The notes under the pieces are model-generated. The model did not search any database, had not been told where the DNA came from, and was given only the letters and a program-made list of their open reading frames with translations. Below are positions 13,637-22,174 of a DNA stretch of 64,000 bases, piece after piece. Source of the DNA: a virus; IMG/VR virus record IMGVR_UViG_3300022933_000005, positions 1-64,000 of that record; one strand, written 5' to 3'. A program made the translations under genes and the position numbers. The first letter of the stretch is position 1, and every line of letters starts with the position of its first letter.

Positions 13637-14269
13637 ATGGAGAACTACCCGGATACCTATTCCAAGCTGGCTCTTTCAATGACTGCAGCCCAACATGCCA
13701 AAGAAAATCTCGTTGATGAGCTCGGAGTGGGCGAGGATCTCCCCTTCAACTTTTTTGGTTGGTGTGAGGATGAATTGATATTAATAATTCAGTGTTCTAA
13801 GGCGGATATGAAGAAGCCTGCCGCTGCGCGTTTAGAAAAATGTGAACACGCAATACAAGCGATGCGTAAATTTTGGCAATGTGATGCAATCACACTCGTT
13901 GCAGAAGGGTTTCAATCAAAAACTCCAGAACTACATAAAGGGGAGGACATCTTCAAGGCATTTCTTGATAAAAGTGCGGAAATTGAAGAAGTTCTAACAG
14001 CTACGCATGTCGAGATGGATGATTTTAATACACCTATGGCGACATTGGTTAGCGTGCCATATCAATACCTTTTGGGCAGGCATGTCGTGTGGGGTGACGC
14101 CTTAGGATTCGAGAGGGGCGTTGGAGATGTCCTTACGAATGCGAAAATTCCAGCGACAATCGCTCGCTGTATTTCCGAATACCCCGATCCGGACATTATG
14201 GGTCAAGACATAGACATGGTTATGGGTGTGTTGACCGAAAATGGATTTAATGTTCAGGAATTTGGGTGA
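13637..14269 (+). CDS. hypothetical protein (210 aa)
   Basis: Soluble alpha/beta protein without signal or membrane segment. Visible segments include DLPFNFFGWCEDELILIIQCSK, FWQCDAITLVAEGF and a C-terminal DIDMVMGVLTENGF. The pattern of a central sheet with flanking helices is likely, but I recognise no family. A promoter-like element ends five bases before the ATG. It overlaps by four bases the two-helix membrane gene (GTG 14266), so a membrane partner is plausible. Confidence 0.65.
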   Translation: MENYPDTYSKLALSMTAAQHAKENLVDELGVGEDLPFNFFGWCEDELILIIQCSKADMKKPAAARLEKCEHAIQAMRKFWQCDAITLVAEGFQSKTPELHKGEDIFKAFLDKSAEIEEVLTATHVEMDDFNTPMATLVSVPYQYLLGRHVVWGDALGFERGVGDVLTNAKIPATIARCISEYPDPDIMGQDIDMVMGVLTENGFNVQEFG

Positions 14270-14565
14270 CCCCTAACGATTTCGTAAAGGGGTATCTGGG
14301 TCCTATCGACTTGGAGAAGGGGCAACGAAAGACGGGGGTGATGGGGTGGCTCCTTCTTAGTGCGACGGTGATCCTTTGGGACTTATGGGCTATAAGGACC
14401 CAGAGGGTAGAAACCCTTACTAGGAGCTTCTGGAGGCTTAGCAAAACCTCTTGGGGAGGGTTTGCCCTTCAAGCAATTTGGGGTATCCTGACAGCCCACC
14501 TACTAGTTGAAGCGCGACTGCGGCAAGCGTTAGAAGGCCGCAGGACTAATAAGGCGCGTTCATAG
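14266..14565 (+). CDS. two-helix membrane protein (99 aa)
   Basis: GTG start overlapping the previous stop (GTGA). Two hydrophobic segments: about 27-43 (GWLLLSATVILWDLWAI) and 63-80 (WGGFALQAIWGILTAHLL), separated by a basic loop, with a basic C-terminus (RQALEGRRTNKARS). This suggests a hairpin inner-membrane protein. Its role is unknown; its neighbours are an unknown soluble protein and a secreted protein. Confidence 0.65.
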   Translation: MTPNDFVKGYLGPIDLEKGQRKTGVMGWLLLSATVILWDLWAIRTQRVETLTRSFWRLSKTSWGGFALQAIWGILTAHLLVEARLRQALEGRRTNKARS

Positions 14566-14573
14566 GAATCAAC

Positions 14574-15500
14574 ATGAAAAAAATAACGTTGCCATTTTTG
14601 ACGGCAGGCGTTCTCGCAGGTTTACTGATGTTTGCGACCCCTGCGACCGCTACTCACGACGCGATCTACTCACCCTGCTCCACGGAGTACGGGTTCATCC
14701 ACATGACTTACGACGAGTGGGCCGCACACATCACCACGATGGAAGCTGACGGCACGATCCCTCCCGGCATCGTCTTCCGCTACTACGAAGAACTCCACGG
14801 AGGCAAGGGCACAAACGTCCAAGAGGATGGGACTATCCCGGCGTGGGATAACTGGGCTGGCGGTCTGACCGACGGGCAGATTCTGTCCATTGACGATTGG
14901 GCCAACGGTAACTACCCAGAGATCGAAGCGTTGATGTTCAGTTCGGGTCTAATCCCCGAATGGATTCTGGACGCCAACATGGTTATTCGCCGGTTCAACG
15001 ATCCCTACTGGGCCGCAGCGAACCCGATGACCCCAACCTTTACCGTCTGGCAGTCGCTCTGCATGGGTGACTACGGGTATTCCATACCTGTCATGGAGAT
15101 CAACGAAGACGGTGTGTGGGTTTCGAACCTTCCAGCGACCACAACGACGGTGGCTCCAGCTACGACTACTACGACAGTCGCACCGGCCACGACTACGACG
15201 GCTGCTCCAGCTACTACTACGACGACCCAAGCTCCCCTGCCCGATCCCGAACCCGGACCCGCACCCGAACAAAGCACTCCTGCCCCACCGCCTTCTTCGT
15301 CGGGTCTCCCTGACGGGTATGACCTGTTCGACGCCGAGTGGGACGGGTACCCCTTCGAGTACACGGTCCTTCTGTTGGAGGAACGGTACCCACCGGGGAC
15401 ACCGGGCAAGTTCCATTTCCGGCTGTCATACGCCGTTGAGTTTCTCCGCAACGGGGGGATGGTCAGGGGATTGGACAACCTGTGGGAGTCCACTTCCTGA
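14574..15500 (+). CDS. secreted protein with Thr-rich linker (308 aa)
   Basis: Clear Sec signal peptide (residues 1-27, hydrophobic core then ATPATA-T). Two soluble segments: about 28-190 (SIDDWANGNYPEIEALMFSSGLIPEWI, with a Cys pair) and about 245-305 (YPFEYTVLLLEERYPPG...), both with helix-turn-helix-like spacing of short repeats, joined by an ATTTTVAP-type linker (about 192-222) and a Pro-rich segment. Such linkers are common in exported actinobacterial proteins. I do not recognise the folded parts. It is probably released from, or attached to, the host surface. Confidence 0.65.
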   Translation: MKKITLPFLTAGVLAGLLMFATPATATHDAIYSPCSTEYGFIHMTYDEWAAHITTMEADGTIPPGIVFRYYEELHGGKGTNVQEDGTIPAWDNWAGGLTDGQILSIDDWANGNYPEIEALMFSSGLIPEWILDANMVIRRFNDPYWAAANPMTPTFTVWQSLCMGDYGYSIPVMEINEDGVWVSNLPATTTTVAPATTTTTVAPATTTTAAPATTTTTQAPLPDPEPGPAPEQSTPAPPPSSSGLPDGYDLFDAEWDGYPFEYTVLLLEERYPPGTPGKFHFRLSYAVEFLRNGGMVRGLDNLWESTS

Positions 15501-15514
15501 TGTAATGTTGGGGG

Positions 15515-15835
15515 ATGGTTGGTTACCCCCCGGACAGTGCCTATGAGCAACGCATGTCGGAAGCGATACGCATAGGCGAGTACAACATTGAGGTACTTCG
15601 TGCTGCCCCTATTGCCTGTCCTGTTTGCGGTGACCCTTCAGGTAACTGCAAGCCGGAAGGTGTCGATTCCTCTCCAGATCATATTTCTGGATATGGAGAT
15701 GGACAAACGCATCTAGTTGAAGAAGATATAACCGAAGAACGTCAGCTAGCGGGTGGCATTACCATTACAGTTTTGAAATATGCTAAGGGGAAACTCATCT
15801 CTATAGATGAGGCTAGAAACTTAGGATTGATTTGA
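15515..15835 (+). CDS. small zinc-motif protein (106 aa)
   Basis: CPVCGDPSGNC in the first third suggests a metal site; the remainder is polar (HISGYGDGQTHLVEED) and ends with a short strand-helix (GKLISIDEARNLGLI). It is similar in style to small zinc-binding phage proteins of unknown role. Start ATG 15515 follows GGGGG; an internal ATG (MSEAIRIG) at 15554 is an alternative. It lies 70 bases before nrdJ. Confidence 0.55.
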   Translation: MVGYPPDSAYEQRMSEAIRIGEYNIEVLRAAPIACPVCGDPSGNCKPEGVDSSPDHISGYGDGQTHLVEEDITEERQLAGGITITVLKYAKGKLISIDEARNLGLI

Positions 15836-15905
15836 CAGTTTCCGCAATTTCTGATTCGATACAATCAGAAGGCTGAACAAGTTTAGAAGCCCGAGAGAAC
15901 TAATT

Positions 15906-17831
15906 ATGACCCTGCTAACCCAAGAATTCGTAGACCGTTACGCCCTAGAGACGCCCCCATGGGGTTTTGGGGGGATGGGTGAAGTTGTCTATCTACGAAC
16001 GTACAGCCGATCAAAAGGCGATGGGACAATCGAGATATGGCCAGAGACGTTACAGCGGGTCATTAACGGCGCAGCTGACATCGGAGTTGACTACACGCAG
16101 AAGGAGGCCGAACGTCTGTTCGACCACATGTTCAATCTGCGCTGCTCCTTCTCAGGTCGCGCACTGTGGCAACTAGGGACGCCGCTGGTTCAGAAGCTCA
16201 ACGGTGCAAGTTTGAATAACTGTTACTACGTCAATATCGAAACTATCGAGGACTTTGAATTTCTGTTCGACATGCTCATGTTGGGTGGTGGCGTTGGTTA
16301 TTCAGTTGAACGTGCAAAGATCCACGAATTTCCCAAAGTCAAAGTGGGAGTGGAAATCACCCACGAGCGGACCAACGATGCCGACATTATCGTGCCCGAT
16401 TCGCGACAGGGATGGTCGCGGATGCTTCACTCTACGTTGAAGTCTTACTTGGACACAGGTAAATCCTTCAGCTATTCCACCATTTTGGTTAGGGAGTTTG
16501 GAGCGAAACTAAAAACTTTTGGGGGAACAGCTTCTGGCCCTGCAGCCCTTATCGACGGATTAAAAGACATCTGCGGTGTTATGGATAATCGCGCAGGTAA
16601 GAAACTTCGTAGCGTAGATGTTTTAGATATTTGTAACATAATCGGAAGAATTGTTGTTTCTGGTTCATCTCGTCGATCTGCACAGATCGCCATAGGGGAC
16701 CCGGACGACGTGCTGTTTCTGAGAGCTAAGAACTGGGGAACCGGAAAGATCCCGGCATGGCGCTCTAGCAGTAATAATTCAATTTATGCCGATTCATTTG
16801 ATGAAATCATGCCTGAATTCTGGAATGGGTATGACGGGAGTGGGGAACCATATGGACTCGTTAATCGTAAACTGGCTCGCCGGGTTGGAAGGCTCGGAGA
16901 GGCAAAGACAGATAACAGCGTGGAGGGGTTTAACCCCTGCGCTGAGATCGCGCTCGGTGACGGCGAGAGCTGCAATTTGGCGACGATTTTTCTCCCGAAT
17001 ATTGAATCGCTGAAAGAGTTCCGTGAGATTTCGTATCTCTTATACAAGACACAGAAGGCCGTTACCCAACTCGAATATCCTTATGAAAAAACCACAAACA
17101 TCGTAAGTAAAAATACTCGGCTTGGACAATCGATTACGGGAGTATTGCAATCATCTGAGAAGCAGCTGGCTTGGTTGCCGACGATGTATGAATATTTGGA
17201 TGATTTAGATAAGCGAGAGTCAGAGAAAATGGGACTGCCAGAGTCGGTACGAATTACAACAATTCAACCTTCGGGCACATTGTCTCTCTTGCCGGGGATT
17301 ACGCCGGGAATTCATCCCGGGTTCGCTAAGTATTACATTCGCCGTGTTCGATTTCGTTCTACCGACCCCTTAGTTGAAGCGTGTCGCAAGCGTGGGCACA
17401 ATGTCCAATACGACGTTGGGCTAGATGGGCGCGAGGACCACACCTCCTATGTGGTGGAATTTCCATGTCAATCTCCAGAGGGTGCCATTTTGGCTGCCGA
17501 TATGACTGCTGTGGATCAGCTGGAATGGGTTAAGCGAATGCAAACAGACTGGGCGGACAACTGTGTGTCTGTCACGGTGTATTACCGGAAAGACGAACTT
17601 CCGGAGATAAAAGAGTGGCTAAAGAATAACTATACAAAATCAATTAAGTCTGTTTCATTTTTGTTACATGCAGATCATAATTTCCCTATGCCCCCATATG
17701 AAGAGTTTTCTGAGGCAGAATATATAAAGATGCTTTCTAAGATTGACTTTTCAGTTCCGTTGTCACAAACGAATGGCAACCACGAAGTTGAAATAGACGA
17801 TTGTGAAGGGGGAGCTTGTCCCATCAAGTAA
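15906..17831 (+). CDS. nrdJ: class II (B12-dependent) ribonucleoside-triphosphate reductase, monomeric
   Basis: 641 aa, like the monomeric adenosylcobalamin-dependent RTPR of Lactobacillus leichmannii but about 100 residues shorter. Active-site residues are recognisable: Cys106 (NNCYYV) and Cys356 (SCNLAT) form the reducible pair, FNPCAE supplies the thiyl-radical Cys345 and Glu347, and the C-terminal CEGGACP (Cys633/Cys638) shuttles electrons. It makes dNTPs for phage DNA synthesis, depends on host cobalamin and needs no oxygen and no second subunit. GAGAG precedes the ATG. It stands alone on the + strand. Confidence 0.93.
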   Translation: MTLLTQEFVDRYALETPPWGFGGMGEVVYLRTYSRSKGDGTIEIWPETLQRVINGAADIGVDYTQKEAERLFDHMFNLRCSFSGRALWQLGTPLVQKLNGASLNNCYYVNIETIEDFEFLFDMLMLGGGVGYSVERAKIHEFPKVKVGVEITHERTNDADIIVPDSRQGWSRMLHSTLKSYLDTGKSFSYSTILVREFGAKLKTFGGTASGPAALIDGLKDICGVMDNRAGKKLRSVDVLDICNIIGRIVVSGSSRRSAQIAIGDPDDVLFLRAKNWGTGKIPAWRSSSNNSIYADSFDEIMPEFWNGYDGSGEPYGLVNRKLARRVGRLGEAKTDNSVEGFNPCAEIALGDGESCNLATIFLPNIESLKEFREISYLLYKTQKAVTQLEYPYEKTTNIVSKNTRLGQSITGVLQSSEKQLAWLPTMYEYLDDLDKRESEKMGLPESVRITTIQPSGTLSLLPGITPGIHPGFAKYYIRRVRFRSTDPLVEACRKRGHNVQYDVGLDGREDHTSYVVEFPCQSPEGAILAADMTAVDQLEWVKRMQTDWADNCVSVTVYYRKDELPEIKEWLKNNYTKSIKSVSFLLHADHNFPMPPYEEFSEAEYIKMLSKIDFSVPLSQTNGNHEVEIDDCEGGACPIK

Positions 17832-17842
17832 GGGATGTGCGA

Positions 17843-18061
17843 CTAGTTTTCGTCAGGCGTTTCTGGCCCAGAACCAAATGGTGATTCCGAATGGTCTCGA
17901 ATCGCCGCATCTTGTATCTCGTTGACCTTCCCACAATGGGGACAATGCCAGCTTTTTTGAACATATTGAAGTCCGGGCAGGCTCAAAGACCATGACCACC
18001 AGTTTTTACAGTCTGAACAGGTGAAGTGGTATAGCCATTCACAAGTGTATTTGTGAGCCAT
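17843..18061 (-). CDS. zinc-ribbon protein (72 aa)
   Basis: Two Cys pairs, CSDCKNWWSW and CPHCGKVNE, about 22 residues apart, form a rubredoxin-like zinc ribbon, with an acidic C-terminus. Small phage zinc ribbons often bind nucleic acid or transcription machinery. It converges on nrdJ and is last of the minus operon that starts near 23.2 kb. Confidence 0.6.
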   Translation of the reverse strand: MAHKYTCEWLYHFTCSDCKNWWSWSLSLPGLQYVQKSWHCPHCGKVNEIQDAAIRDHSESPFGSGPETPDEN

Positions 18062-18077
18062 GTATTAAAGTTACCAC

Positions 18078-18584
18078 TTACCGATAAGACAACGAACTAG
18101 ACGGCGCCTGATGCGTCAGGTCAGCGATCCTGACATTGAAGCAATCGGCTGATGCCACCCAGCCATTTGAGTGATCTATCTCGCCCTTCTTGACAGGGCG
18201 GGCTTCTGCAAAGAACAAGTCTTTGAACATCGCTCCGCAGTACCAACCTTGGGTCATGTCCTCGTGTACCCGAACGAAGGCGTACACGTCACAGTCCTGC
18301 TTAGTGTTAGACGCGGCGATAGAGCATTCGTAATGGGGGCGTGGGGCGGACGTAACCATCTTGGTCTTCACATCGACACGCATACCGCTACGCATGACAA
18401 CGTCGAAGTCATAGGTGTTCTCATGGTTACCTCCGACGAGGCGTAAGAACACCAGCTCGCCGAGGAACCCGTAAACCGTTCCCTCGCCTTTCCGAATGGA
18501 ATGGGGGAGAAGAGGAACCTCCGCTGCCAGTCGCTTGGCTTCTTCGATCATCTGATCGTCAATAGCGCAGCTGAGGATAGGCAT
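18078..18584 (-). CDS. PD-(D/E)XK nuclease-like protein (168 aa)
   Basis: Sequence elements fit the PD-(D/E)XK fold: a helix with Glu (GFLGELVFLRLVGG), then YDFDVVMRSGMRVDVKTKM, with the second Asp and the DxK pair as likely metal ligands, followed by a strand (CDVYAFVRVHED). This is typical of restriction-like or Holliday junction resolvase-type enzymes. Activity is inference from spacing. Neighbours are zinc ribbons and replication genes. Confidence 0.55.
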   Translation of the reverse strand: MPILSCAIDDQMIEEAKRLAAEVPLLPHSIRKGEGTVYGFLGELVFLRLVGGNHENTYDFDVVMRSGMRVDVKTKMVTSAPRPHYECSIAASNTKQDCDVYAFVRVHEDMTQGWYCGAMFKDLFFAEARPVKKGEIDHSNGWVASADCFNVRIADLTHQAPSSSLSYR

Positions 18585-18589
18585 TCAGA

Positions 18590-18790
18590 TCACCATTTAT
18601 CGATAGGACAGTGAAGACCCGGAACACGAACCTTTAACGGCATAAAGCAACCACATTCTTTGCAACGCTTGGTGAGCCTCTTGAATCTATCGCACTCAAG
18701 ACAGAATGCGTACTTTTCCGCAGGGCGGAGCTCAATCACCGTCGGTTCTCGATGTGGGTTTCGTTTGAGCTCCATAGGCGAGTGTCGCAT
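18590..18790 (-). CDS. small zinc-binding phage protein (66 aa)
   Basis: The C-terminal half has CLECDRFKRLTKRCKECGCF then MPLKVRVPGLHCPIDKW. This pattern, CxxC...CxxCGCFMPxKxR...CPxxKW, recurs in small proteins of many phages, including cyanophage and T4-like groups, with unknown role. Start ATG at 18790 overlaps the end of the RHH gene; the next ATG (MELKRNP, 18775) is an alternative. No strong ribosome-binding site is seen at either. Confidence 0.6.
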   Translation of the reverse strand: MRHSPMELKRNPHREPTVIELRPAEKYAFCLECDRFKRLTKRCKECGCFMPLKVRVPGLHCPIDKW

Positions 18791-19323
18791 TTAAGACATC
18801 GTTCGGACCATGGATAGCTCTCTCGGTATTCCATGGGGTGAGAACAGTCTAAAATTTCCGTAACTGAAGTATTGACGATGTCACGAACAAATCCAGATAA
18901 CGACTTACCTTCACGCTCGGCTGCGACTTTCCAGCGCTCATGATCTTTTTGCGTGGAGCGAATAAGAATCTGCTTATCAGCCGGGCCGTCGTCGTCACTG
19001 ATCTTTGTAGAAATTTTGGGATCTAAGGTTTCTGCCAGTTTGTCCATAGCCGCTTCGACGTTGTCCTGTTGAGTAGCAATCTCATTGTCGTCGTGGATTT
19101 TTTGGGACAGTTGAGCGGCAGCCGCAAGTGGGTCATATTGAACTGTTGGTTCTGGTTTTGGCTCTGGTTCTGATTCCATAGCGAGCTCAATCCCCCCCAT
19201 CTCGTCGAGAAAAGCTTGGAGCTCGTCGGTCTCAACAGTTTCTGTCTGTTCAGGTTCCTCGGCGTCGTCCTCGGCATCTGCGGGGAGGTATTGAGACATC
19301 GGGATATTCGTTGAGTCGCTCAT
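18736..19323 (-). CDS. RHH-like DNA-binding protein with acidic N-terminus (195 aa)
   Basis: Residues about 1-60 are acidic and Pro/Glu-rich. About 118-155 (KQILIRSTQKDHERWKVAAE then SLSGFVRDIVNTS) match a ribbon-helix-helix fold as in Arc/CopG or DUF1778 proteins. The C-terminus carries CSHPMEYRE...ERCLKCDTRLW, a probable zinc site. A DNA-binding regulator is likely. It lies six bases downstream of the TerS-like gene. Confidence 0.55.
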   Translation of the reverse strand: MSDSTNIPMSQYLPADAEDDAEEPEQTETVETDELQAFLDEMGGIELAMESEPEPKPEPTVQYDPLAAAAQLSQKIHDDNEIATQQDNVEAAMDKLAETLDPKISTKISDDDGPADKQILIRSTQKDHERWKVAAEREGKSLSGFVRDIVNTSVTEILDCSHPMEYRESYPWSERCLKCDTRLWSSNETHIENRR

Positions 19324-19328
19324 GTATA

Positions 19329-20009
19329 TCAGTCTAGGTCTTCAGACTGGGCTGGTAGGGGAAGCTCTATAATCTCCGCTTCGACGATGCCGTCATCGGC
19401 GGAATCCAAGATGTCTTCTTCAGGAACATCTAATACTTTGGAACCCAACATTTGGTCTACTTCTTCTTGTGGCAAAACACCGCTTTTGGCCATCAATTGC
19501 AACAATTCTTTGGCTTCTTGCTCGGGAGAGAACTGGGCTAGTGGTGCAGCATCATTGTCGCCAACCATAGACACTCGAATGGGGTCGGAAAGGTTGGTCG
19601 ACATGTCCATTTGAATGGAAATATTATTACTTTCCATACCTAAGAGCTTCGAGCGTCGGTCCATAATCGACAGAACTTGCTGAATTGCCTTCATGTCTGG
19701 CTCCACTTGAATTTCCGTGCCATCGTCTAGAGAAACCCTGCGATGTTGGGTCATGGGCCAAATTGCCGCTTGTAGCGAATCAAGACGTTCCAATTCCATT
19801 CGTAGAACTTCTGGATAAGCCATAAGGGCTTCACGGTTCATGCGTTCTAGCTGCCGACCGATGGATTTTGAAACTACAGAAGTGGATACCCCAAAACGAC
19901 GACCTATTTCTTGGGAAGTTACGCCACCCTGCCGCATTTTGAACATGCGAAGGTCGCGTTCTGCCAGAAACTCCCTAGTCAGGGCTTTGCTTGTTCCGTC
20001 TGCTGCCAT
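19329..20009 (-). CDS. terminase small subunit-like HTH protein (226 aa)
   Basis: Residues about 18-52 form an HTH (MFKMRQGGVTSQEIGRRFGV, STSVVSKSI). A helical region follows with the pattern often seen in small terminases, MKAIQQVLSIMDRRSKLLGME, then an acidic C-terminus (PEEDILDSADDG). TerS binds pac/cos DNA and hands it to TerL. Here it is more than 34 kb from terL and on the other strand, which is unusual, so a generic DNA-binding regulator is the alternative. It sits directly behind the primase-helicase gene. Confidence 0.5.
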   Translation of the reverse strand: MAADGTSKALTREFLAERDLRMFKMRQGGVTSQEIGRRFGVSTSVVSKSIGRQLERMNREALMAYPEVLRMELERLDSLQAAIWPMTQHRRVSLDDGTEIQVEPDMKAIQQVLSIMDRRSKLLGMESNNISIQMDMSTNLSDPIRVSMVGDNDAAPLAQFSPEQEAKELLQLMAKSGVLPQEEVDQMLGSKVLDVPEEDILDSADDGIVEAEIIELPLPAQSEDLD

Positions 20010-20011
20010 AA

Positions 20012-21796
20012 TTAACTTACGTCCATAAACTGTGTTACTTCAAAGGGAAACTTTTTCCCGCGCTTCATTTGCAACGGCCAATATCTTATGTCGCGTGCGC
20101 CTCTGAAGTGATTAACTTCATATACATATTCTCCCATATGGGTGGGATCTGGTTGTAAAGCAAGCCCGAATTCGGGCCAACGAGACCAAACGGCTGACCC
20201 GAAAGGACGCAACTCTCGGCTAGTCATGGAGCTCCCTAAAGGGGCGTGATGTTCTAACCACAGGGCACATCCATAGATAGTGCGGAGCGTGTCTAAGTAT
20301 CGGGCTACCTCGACGGCCACAGCTTCGGAAGTTCGGGTTCCCGGATCTAGGAAAGCTTTGTAGAGCGGTCCCATTACCAGCATGTCTGGTTTGGTTTCCT
20401 CTATGTGTTGCTCTAGCAGAATTCGGTCATGAGCATTTAGTAGATCAAGCCCGTCTGGCTTAATGAATAAATGTGCATGCATTTTGTCAGCGAAGCCCAT
20501 GGACTTGGCCGCACCAACGATGTTTCTGGATGTGCGCCGGATGATTCTTTCGGGATTTTCTAAGTCAACTGTCAGTGTTCGGATTTGGGGCATCTTCTGG
20601 AATGTAAATGGGTTTACGCCCAAACCAGAACAAATGGCGACTTGTCGGGCGAGCATTGTTTTGCCGACACCTTCTGCAGCTACCACCATTACCCGTTCTC
20701 TACGTTCTAGAAGGCCGGGAATCAACCAGTCATAATCGTCGTTGACAGTTTCTTGGAGGAACTCGTCCCATACGACCAAACGACCCTCATCTCTGAGAGT
20801 CGTTTCTTCACGGGTCTGGGTTAGTTGTTGTGCCTTATTAAGTATTTGTGTTGGGGTTTTGTTGGGGTCATCAAGAAGTTGCCGTATTTGTTCGAGAGCC
20901 AGTTCTTCCGGTGAAGGTGGGGGAAGCTCTTCTTCTGGTGTTTCTTCTAGCTCTGGCTGTGATTCTTGCCCCTCAAACTCAGACTTGAGTATGTCTGACT
21001 CAACTTTTATGAGTTCGGTTGTAGAACCCCCAGCTTCGATATGGTCAGTGATGTCTTTTGCTTCTGGACATTTGAAAATCTCAACATCACAGCCCGCCTT
21101 TTTGAGTTCCCCATAGACATGAAGAGCGTGCTTTCTTCCGATTTCATCGTTGTCGGCGATGATGTCTACCGTTGCCCCAGCAAGAGCTTCAGTATGTATT
21201 TCTAACCACTTTCCCGCACCACCCGGCATCGTTGTAGCGCAGGCACCCAGTTCGGTCAGTGTGTCGCAGTCCTTCTCGCCCTCCACGACGAAGATGGACT
21301 CGCCGTTCTCTTTCTGTCTAAGCACCTTAGGCAAATTGTAAAGAACCTTAGGCGTGCTGCCCAGCTTGTAGGTCCATCCACCAGAACCGTCAGGTCGTCT
21401 TTGACGAAACGTTTTCTTACCATCAGGTTCAACAAAACGAACTTTTTCGAAAAGAAGCACATTGTCGGCATCTTTGTATTCATATTTACTTACAAAAGTA
21501 AGTTTTTTAGGTGTTGACTTTTCGTACTTAGGCGGGTCGAAATCTGTTGACGAATTCTTGCTGTCTGGTCGTAAATCTGCCAGAGTTAAACCAATAGACG
21601 CAACTATTTCTGCAGCGCCACACGCTCCTGCAGATCGATGACAGTGGACCAATATTTGTCCGTCATCTTTTTCGTGTATGGATAACGATGGATTATTGTC
21701 GTCTTGTCTACAAGGACAACGGGCTTCCCATCCATTACTGGAAGTAGTGACACCATCGAGACGTTCTAAGAAGGAAGCGGTGTGGTTATAGTTCAT
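20012..21796 (-). CDS. primase-helicase (594 aa)
   Basis: N-terminal zinc-binding primase module with Cys27, Cys29, Cys52 and Cys59 (CPC, HCHRSAGACG). TOPRIM domain around 165-255: IFVVEGEKDCDTL supplies the Glu and DIIADNDEIG the acidic pair. A Pro/Glu-rich linker (about 275-310) leads to a RecA/RepA-like (AAA_25) helicase: Walker A AAEGVGKTML (about 371-380), Walker B-like PDMLVMGPL, and LEHHAPLG. It should unwind DNA and prime lagging-strand synthesis. This fused layout is common in phages. It overlaps the second whiB gene (start 21796, stop 21793). Confidence 0.85.
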   Translation of the reverse strand: MNYNHTASFLERLDGVTTSSNGWEARCPCRQDDNNPSLSIHEKDDGQILVHCHRSAGACGAAEIVASIGLTLADLRPDSKNSSTDFDPPKYEKSTPKKLTFVSKYEYKDADNVLLFEKVRFVEPDGKKTFRQRRPDGSGGWTYKLGSTPKVLYNLPKVLRQKENGESIFVVEGEKDCDTLTELGACATTMPGGAGKWLEIHTEALAGATVDIIADNDEIGRKHALHVYGELKKAGCDVEIFKCPEAKDITDHIEAGGSTTELIKVESDILKSEFEGQESQPELEETPEEELPPPSPEELALEQIRQLLDDPNKTPTQILNKAQQLTQTREETTLRDEGRLVVWDEFLQETVNDDYDWLIPGLLERRERVMVVAAEGVGKTMLARQVAICSGLGVNPFTFQKMPQIRTLTVDLENPERIIRRTSRNIVGAAKSMGFADKMHAHLFIKPDGLDLLNAHDRILLEQHIEETKPDMLVMGPLYKAFLDPGTRTSEAVAVEVARYLDTLRTIYGCALWLEHHAPLGSSMTSRELRPFGSAVWSRWPEFGLALQPDPTHMGEYVYEVNHFRGARDIRYWPLQMKRGKKFPFEVTQFMDVS

Positions 21797-22173
21797 CTTT
21801 GCTTAGGTCTGCCCGGGCTATACCCTGTTGGATTCGAAGATCGTGTTCCACCACGCCCACTTCGGGCACCCGGTAAATACACTCGTGCAGAACGATCAGC
21901 GTAAATGTTTCTAGAGCGTCTTAGTATTGCACGTTCTGTTTCATCCATGCCACCCCATATTCCTAGGGGCTCATGATGAAGAGAATATTCCAAACACTCA
22001 CTAATACTAGAACACGACTGACAGATCAACTTTGCTACAATTGCGTTTTCTTTGGCTTCTGCTAGAGCTGCTCCCTGTGTTTCTTTCTTTCGGAGAGGAA
22101 ACCACCAGTCTGTGGGTTTCCCGGTACAGGCCCCCGTGTCGGGCGGCATAAGAGGCGGTTTCTCTATAATCAC
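21793..22173 (-). CDS. WhiB-family iron-sulfur protein, second copy (126 aa)
   Basis: Cysteines at GAC, CQSC and EC provide the four ligands of a 4Fe-4S cluster, followed by the diagnostic GIWGGMDETERAILRR turn and a basic, Gly/Arg-rich tail (GARSGRGGTRSS). It differs from the copy at 5034 in the cluster spacing and the long tail, so the two are not recent duplicates. It lies in the replication operon and overlaps the primase-helicase start. Confidence 0.85.
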   Translation of the reverse strand: MIIEKPPLMPPDTGACTGKPTDWWFPLRKKETQGAALAEAKENAIVAKLICQSCSSISECLEYSLHHEPLGIWGGMDETERAILRRSRNIYADRSARVYLPGARSGRGGTRSSNPTGYSPGRPKQR

Positions 22174-22174
22174 G

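Noticed and set aside
15130-15230. ACGACT-type microsatellite
   Set aside because: Explained by the Thr-rich linker of the secreted protein; no independent DNA function is needed.
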